This document shows, piece by piece, positions 60,135-64,000 of a stretch of DNA of 64,000 nt. The notes under the pieces were generated by a model, which searched no databases, was not told the origin of the DNA, and worked only from the letters and a program-made list of their open reading frames with translations. Made by a program: the position numbers and the translations under genes. Numbering within the stretch: the stretch's first letter is position 1; every line of letters starts with the position of its first letter. This DNA comes from Amphritea sp. 1_MG-2023 (lineage in GTDB: Bacteria; Pseudomonadota; Gammaproteobacteria; Pseudomonadales; Balneatricaceae), in the NCBI RefSeq assembly GCF_030547545.1, contig NZ_JAUOQE010000012.1, positions 46,325-110,324 on the forward strand, in the 5' to 3' direction.

Positions 60135-61361
60135 ATGAAAGAGATCATCCTGCTTAACATTTCCGGCCAAGATAAGCCGGGCGTCACGTCTTCTATCGCC
60201 AATATTCTGGCGCAGTTCGATATCAATATTCTGGATATAGGTCAGGCGGTTATACATAACACGCTATCACTGGGTATCCTGATCGGGGTGCCTGAGGAAG
60301 CAGAGGCATCTAGTTTATTACGCGATATTCTGTTTAAGGCTCATGCGCTAGATATGACTATTCGCTTTGAGCCTGTCACCGAAGAGGAATACCAAAGCTG
60401 GGTCGGTGAGCAGGGTAAGTCTCGTCATATTATTACGCTGTTAGCACGTAAGATCACGGCTGAACATATCGGTAAGGTGACTCAGACGGCAGCGGATCAT
60501 GGCTTGAATATCGATAATATCAGTCGCTTATCAGGACGCGTATCACTCGAGAATGCTGCCAAGCATCAAGGTGGTGAAAAGACCCGTGCTTGCGTTGAGT
60601 TTTCAGTACGGGGCGCGCCTAGCGATTCTGCTCAATTGCGCGAGGAGTTTCTGCGCATAGCCAGTGATCTCGATGTGGATATTGCGTTCCAGAAAGATGA
60701 TATCTTCCGCCGTAATCGTCGCCTAGTGGTGTTTGATATGGATTCCACCTTGATTGAAGCCGAAGTGATTGATGAACTGGCTAAAGAGGCGGGTGTCGGC
60801 GCTCAGGTCGCTGAGATTACTGAAGCGGCGATGCGGGGTGAGATCGATTTTACCGAGAGCTTTAAGCGGCGTATGGCGCTGCTGAAAGGCTTGGATGAAT
60901 CTGTGTTAGAACGCATCGCACATAATTTGCCCTTAACCGAAGGGGTGGAAGAGTTAGTCTCTAATCTGAAGGCGCTGGGCTTCAAAACCGCGATTTTGTC
61001 AGGCGGTTTTAATTATTTTGCCAATTATTTGCAGCACAAGATGGGCTTCGATTACGTCTATGCGAATGAACTTGAGATTGTCGATGGTAAGGTGACGGGG
61101 AATGTAACCGGTAGTGTCGTCGATGGTAAACGTAAAGCTGAACTACTGCGAAAAATTGCCGAGAAAGAAGGCGTGCGATTGGAACAAACGATCGCCGTGG
61201 GTGATGGAGCTAATGATCTACCGATGCTTTCTATAGCAGGTTTAGGTATCGCTTTTCGCGCCAAGCCACTGGTCCGTCAGAGTGCCAAGCAGGCTATTTC
61301 TACCTTAGGTTTGGATGGTATTCTTTATCTTATCGGTTTTAGAGATCGGGATACCTTGTAA
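60135..61361 (+). CDS. serB: Phosphoserine phosphatase
   Basis: Catalyses the last step of serine synthesis, phosphoserine to serine. The 408-residue protein has an N-terminal ACT-like part (about 1-80, IILLNISGQDKPGVTSSIAN) and a second ACT-like segment (about 95-185), then a HAD-superfamily phosphatase domain. Catalytic motifs are VFDMDSTL with nucleophile D201 and acid D203, ILSGGFNYF (motif II Ser), and VGDGANDLPML (motif III/IV Asp residues). The double-ACT architecture and length are typical of Pseudomonas-like SerB rather than the shorter E. coli form. It is a housekeeping gene bordering the accessory locus, with its own promoter and terminator. Confidence 0.95.
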   Translation: MKEIILLNISGQDKPGVTSSIANILAQFDINILDIGQAVIHNTLSLGILIGVPEEAEASSLLRDILFKAHALDMTIRFEPVTEEEYQSWVGEQGKSRHIITLLARKITAEHIGKVTQTAADHGLNIDNISRLSGRVSLENAAKHQGGEKTRACVEFSVRGAPSDSAQLREEFLRIASDLDVDIAFQKDDIFRRNRRLVVFDMDSTLIEAEVIDELAKEAGVGAQVAEITEAAMRGEIDFTESFKRRMALLKGLDESVLERIAHNLPLTEGVEELVSNLKALGFKTAILSGGFNYFANYLQHKMGFDYVYANELEIVDGKVTGNVTGSVVDGKRKAELLRKIAEKEGVRLEQTIAVGDGANDLPMLSIAGLGIAFRAKPLVRQSAKQAISTLGLDGILYLIGFRDRDTL

Positions 61362-61415
61362 GAAGATTTTTAAGGGGATTATGCGAGTGAGTCATTGAGG
61401 CTGACTCGTGAGGAT

Positions 61416-61441
61416 GAAAACCGCCAGTTGGCGGTTTTTTT
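61416..61441. terminator. Bidirectional intrinsic terminator between serB and the FimX-like gene
   Basis: AAAACCGCC-AGTT-GGCGGTTTTTTT: a 9-bp stem with A run and T run on either side, so it can serve both converging genes. A second weaker hairpin (GAGTCA...TGACTC, about 61386-61407) lies just before it. Confidence 0.85.
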
Positions 61442-61445
61442 CTCT

Positions 61446-63581
61446 TTATTCAAAGAAATCGTAATTCATCTCGTCGGTAGGAGGTTGTAAGTAGTACCCC
61501 TGAATATAATTGACGCCGACCTGCCAGAGTTTACCCATCAGTCGAGTATCCTCAACCAAGGGGGCGATACTTCTAATGTCAGCGTGTTTAAGGTTTTTGA
61601 TGAGTTCGGCGAAGACTTGATCCGCTTCTGCGGAACTACCGAGATCTTGTATGTAGGAGCCATCAAGCTTAATTAAATCGGGCTTTAGCTTGATACGTAA
61701 TAATTCACGGTTTTCAGATATGCCGAAATGTTTAATACAAAACTTACATCCCAGTTGTTTTAGCCCGAACCTGAACTGTTCTGCTTTGACTTGACTGGTA
61801 CTTAAATCGGACTCACTCACCTGAAAAACGACTAATTCTGCGGGGATACGAAATGCTTTGAGCTTATCGGCTAGCCAGTTGAGATCTTCAGGGTCTTGAT
61901 AAAAACTCGCGGTTAGGTTGATAAAAACCCGGCTGCGCTGATAGGTTTTCAGCTGCTCAGCCATCTGCATAAACGTGTGTTCAATCACCCATTTGTCGAT
62001 TTGAATATTGGTGTCGGCATGATCCAGAGTGGACAGGAAAATATTCGGTGATAAACCCTCCACGTCATTATTGTCTTGTAAGCGGAGAAATACTTCGTAA
62101 TTACCGCCTTCATTGCTGGAGGTGAGTGCCACGATCGGTTGAAATAGAATGCGGAATTTATCATGCTTCAGTGCATCATAAATCATTGTGATGGATGCAT
62201 CGTCGATATCCGCGGTTTCCTCAGCGGTGGTTTCAAACAGTTTTATACTGTTACCCCGTTGCCCATTATTGCGCGCTTCATCGGCGGCTAATCGAGCTCG
62301 CTCAATCAATTCTATATAGTCTGGCGCGTTATCATTGATTGAACAGACTCCGATGCTACAACTGGTGGTGACGACAGTGCCAGTGACATCGATCTTGAGT
62401 TGTGCAATTGATGTACACAATAAGTCAGCCAGCTTCATGGCTTTATCTGGGCTCGGATCATGAAATAGAATGGCAAAAACGTCCTCTTCTAGACGGGCGC
62501 AGAGATGAGTTTTATTGATTTTTTGTTGTAATAGATCGGCGATATCGGATAACACAATATCCGTACTCGTCACCCCAAGTTCGGATTGTAAGGCGCTATA
62601 GTTATCAAACCGAATGTATAGCAGACTGCAATCCGCACCGCCGGTTAGGGCTCGGTGAGCGGCCTTCTCTAAGGCGTTGACCAGATAGTTACCATCATAC
62701 AGTCGAGTGGTCGGATCGATATTCTCAAAGGTCGCTTCACTGGTATCATTATTGGGGCTAATCATTACTTGCAAACAGTCTTGACTCATATAATGAGCAG
62801 ATTGAATGGTAAAGGTTGCTTGAAAATTAGTGCCATCGATACGTCTTGCTTTTAGCTCTGTTTTGATCTTGTGGCTGCCACTATCTAAGGCATCTTCCAG
62901 TGCGGTTTTTAGTTGATCACGATCTTTGAAAACAGTGAACTTATCCAGTGTTTCATGTAAGCCACTGTCATTTTCATCTAGCCCAAACAGTTCAGCAAAG
63001 GCTGGATTGCTATAGATAGGTAAAAAATCGTTACTAAGATAGATAATCGGTAGACCAGCAAGAGACACTAAGGCCTGACACTGTTTATCTGTCTGAGCCA
63101 GTTCAGCTTCGACAATCCGTAAGCGTCGACGGGTTTCAAGATGTTCGAGTTGTCGTCGAATTTGAATTAATAGTAGTTCCTGCTCTTCTAGCGAGATCAC
63201 GGTTGCCATGCGGGCTTTTAAGCCTTGCAGTAGCGTCTGACTGTCGCTGTTAGGCACGAGTTGAATAATCGGGATATCTTTACTCAGCCGTTGCAGAATT
63301 TGTGCGGCTTCTTTTGCACCAAACTGTCCCTCAACCTGAGGACTGAGGATAATATCCCACGAGCGCTCGCTCAGCGCGACATTAAACTCTTCGGCTGACT
63401 GTACCTGTTGCCCCCTAGGCGAGAGCCTAGCGCCACGTAACAGAGTGATAATCGGATCGACTTCCTCAGCGGTTAGACCGAGAAAGAGAATTTGTATATT
63501 TTTACGTAGCCGTTGGCGCTTCTCTGAGACCACTCGATTAAAGAGGCCGGTTGGGGCGCTGGTTGTTACTTGTCCGCTCAT
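61446..63581 (-). CDS. FimX-like REC-PAS-GGDEF-EAL protein with degenerate catalytic motifs
   Basis: A 711-residue cytoplasmic protein. The N-terminus (about 28-140) is receiver-like (NIQILFLGLTAEEVDPIITL, then DIPIIQLVPNSDSQTLLQGL) but lacks an evident phosphoacceptor pocket. A PAS domain (about 170-285) follows. The GGDEF position reads EEDVF (365-369), so cyclase activity is unlikely. The EAL position reads EVF (496-498, in YEVFLRL), so phosphodiesterase activity is also doubtful, although the fold may still bind cyclic di-GMP. Domain order, length and the segment RRRLRIVEAELAQTDKQCQAL closely recall Pseudomonas FimX, a cyclic-di-GMP effector of type IV pili. AGAAGGTG precedes the ATG on the minus strand. 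It converges on serB and is probably a single gene. Confidence 0.85.
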   Translation of the reverse strand: MSGQVTTSAPTGLFNRVVSEKRQRLRKNIQILFLGLTAEEVDPIITLLRGARLSPRGQQVQSAEEFNVALSERSWDIILSPQVEGQFGAKEAAQILQRLSKDIPIIQLVPNSDSQTLLQGLKARMATVISLEEQELLLIQIRRQLEHLETRRRLRIVEAELAQTDKQCQALVSLAGLPIIYLSNDFLPIYSNPAFAELFGLDENDSGLHETLDKFTVFKDRDQLKTALEDALDSGSHKIKTELKARRIDGTNFQATFTIQSAHYMSQDCLQVMISPNNDTSEATFENIDPTTRLYDGNYLVNALEKAAHRALTGGADCSLLYIRFDNYSALQSELGVTSTDIVLSDIADLLQQKINKTHLCARLEEDVFAILFHDPSPDKAMKLADLLCTSIAQLKIDVTGTVVTTSCSIGVCSINDNAPDYIELIERARLAADEARNNGQRGNSIKLFETTAEETADIDDASITMIYDALKHDKFRILFQPIVALTSSNEGGNYEVFLRLQDNNDVEGLSPNIFLSTLDHADTNIQIDKWVIEHTFMQMAEQLKTYQRSRVFINLTASFYQDPEDLNWLADKLKAFRIPAELVVFQVSESDLSTSQVKAEQFRFGLKQLGCKFCIKHFGISENRELLRIKLKPDLIKLDGSYIQDLGSSAEADQVFAELIKNLKHADIRSIAPLVEDTRLMGKLWQVGVNYIQGYYLQPPTDEMNYDFFE

Positions 63582-63639
63582 TGCACCTTCTACTTTGAAT
63601 ACTCCCTTATGTATATCGAGTGTATCTGCTTTGAACTAT

Positions 63640-63862
63640 TCTGTCAGCGTTCAATACGGGAATATAGGCGAGACGCTGGTTATTGACGGTAGTAGAAAAA
63701 CTCGGTGACAGGAGCTTCGTACAAGCTGGCTTTATTAGTTTACTTGATGGTGGCGGCGATGATTGGCTGTAGATCGATGACTATCCTGAGGCTGGCTGTG
63801 AGGCTTCAAGTGTCGTGCTGTTGTCGCAGCGTTATCAAGAACTGGATTTGAACTTTAAATAA
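63640..63862 (+). other. Gene-free stretch with possible coding relic
   Basis: Between the FimX-like gene and the tRNA there are about 340 bases without a credible gene. In one frame 63729-63862 reads FISLLDGGGDDWL, a stop, then IDDYPEAGCEASSVVLLSQR and YQELDLNFK to a stop. A neighbouring frame upstream reads YSVSVQYGNIGETLVIDGSR. These look like scraps of a decayed gene, but I recognise no family, so this is only a suggestion. Confidence 0.25.
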
Positions 63863-63932
63863 TAGAGAAAGAAATGACTGGGCGAAACAAGTAGGATTTG
63901 AACTTTAAAGAATAGAGAAAGAAATGGCTGGG
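63844..63932. repeat. 39-bp direct repeat at the 3' flank of tRNA-Gln
   Basis: Two 39-bp copies (63844-63882 and 63894-63932) starting GGATTTGAACTTTAAA and ending in ATGACTGGG or ATGGCTGGG differ at two positions and lie 50 bases apart. The right copy includes the last eight bases of the tRNA gene (CCA end); the left copy carries a mutated version of them. It looks like a local duplication of the tRNA 3' end and flank. Confidence 0.75.
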
Positions 63933-63999
63933 GTAGGAGGATTCGAACCTCCGCATGACGAGATCAAAACCCGTTGCCTTACCGCTTGGCGATACCCCA
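63925..63999 (-). tRNA. tRNA-Gln (anticodon UUG)
   Basis: On the minus strand 63999-63925 folds as a standard 75-base tRNA with encoded CCA. The acceptor TGGGGTA pairs with TACCCCA. The D arm is GCC...GGC, and the anticodon arm ACGGG-TTTTGAT-CTCGT has anticodon TTG at 63967-63965. The T arm is GGAGG-TTCGAAT-CCTCC. The sequence starts TGGGGTATCGCCAAGC, the typical glutamine tRNA 5' end. Confidence 0.96.
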
Positions 64000-64000
64000 G

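Noticed and set aside
63445..63708. 87-codon ORF opposite the FimX-like gene start
   Set aside because: More than half is antisense to the FimX-like gene and it has no family features.

Overview
The window looks like the chromosome of a marine or aquatic gammaproteobacterium. This is an inference from gene order (queA-tgt-yajC-secD-secF, rnr, serB, a FimX-type regulator) and from protein similarity to Pseudomonas/Oceanospirillum-type families; no 16S gene is present. Most of the window is housekeeping, but about 46.5 kb (13.4-60.0 kb) is one accessory locus built around a single reading frame of about 12,600 codons.

Region 1 (1-3.65 kb): a minus-strand, ATGA-coupled operon hisI-pyrQ-folE2-(gamma-carbonic-anhydrase-like). 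This gene set is the classic zinc-starvation (Zur) cluster of spare enzymes. A perfect palindrome of the Zur-box type (GTTATAACATAAC, 2909-2921) sits upstream of hisI. Reading the other way from the same intergenic space is a broken DUF1826 gene, another usual member of such clusters.

Region 2 (3.65-4.2 kb): no gene. It holds a 68-bp IS5-type MITE with TTAG target duplications, a degenerate 15-bp tandem repeat, and a weak promoter for queA.

Region 3 (4.2-13.1 kb): queA and tgt (queuosine in tRNA), yajC, secD and secF (Sec accessory complex), and rnr (RNase R with a long basic tail), with clear intrinsic terminators after yajC, secF and rnr.

Region 4 (13.1-60 kb): a co-directional locus. In order it encodes a TolC-type outer-membrane channel; the giant protein (about 1.3 MDa: degenerate LEPR-XLL N-terminus, DUF4347, 'EVQ' modules, an embedded metzincin protease, many RTX blocks, Calx-beta-like and PPC-like modules, and a hydrophobic/basic C-terminal tail); a DUF3467 protein; a GAF-TM-HlyD protein; a PqqD-like/M50 protease/HlyD fusion; a SecA-like ATPase lacking the C-terminal third of SecA; and a small secreted periplasmic adaptor. 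No ABC transporter is present, although TolC and HlyD parts are. The simplest reading is a dedicated export machine for the giant surface protein, powered by a SecA-derived motor in place of a type I ABC ATPase. This is the most interesting content of the window. The parts are recognised from sequence; the mechanism is inference.

Region 5 (60-64 kb): serB (serine synthesis), a convergent gene for a FimX-like degenerate GGDEF/EAL protein, a short decayed stretch, and a tRNA-Gln(UUG) gene at the right edge whose 3' flank is tandemly duplicated.
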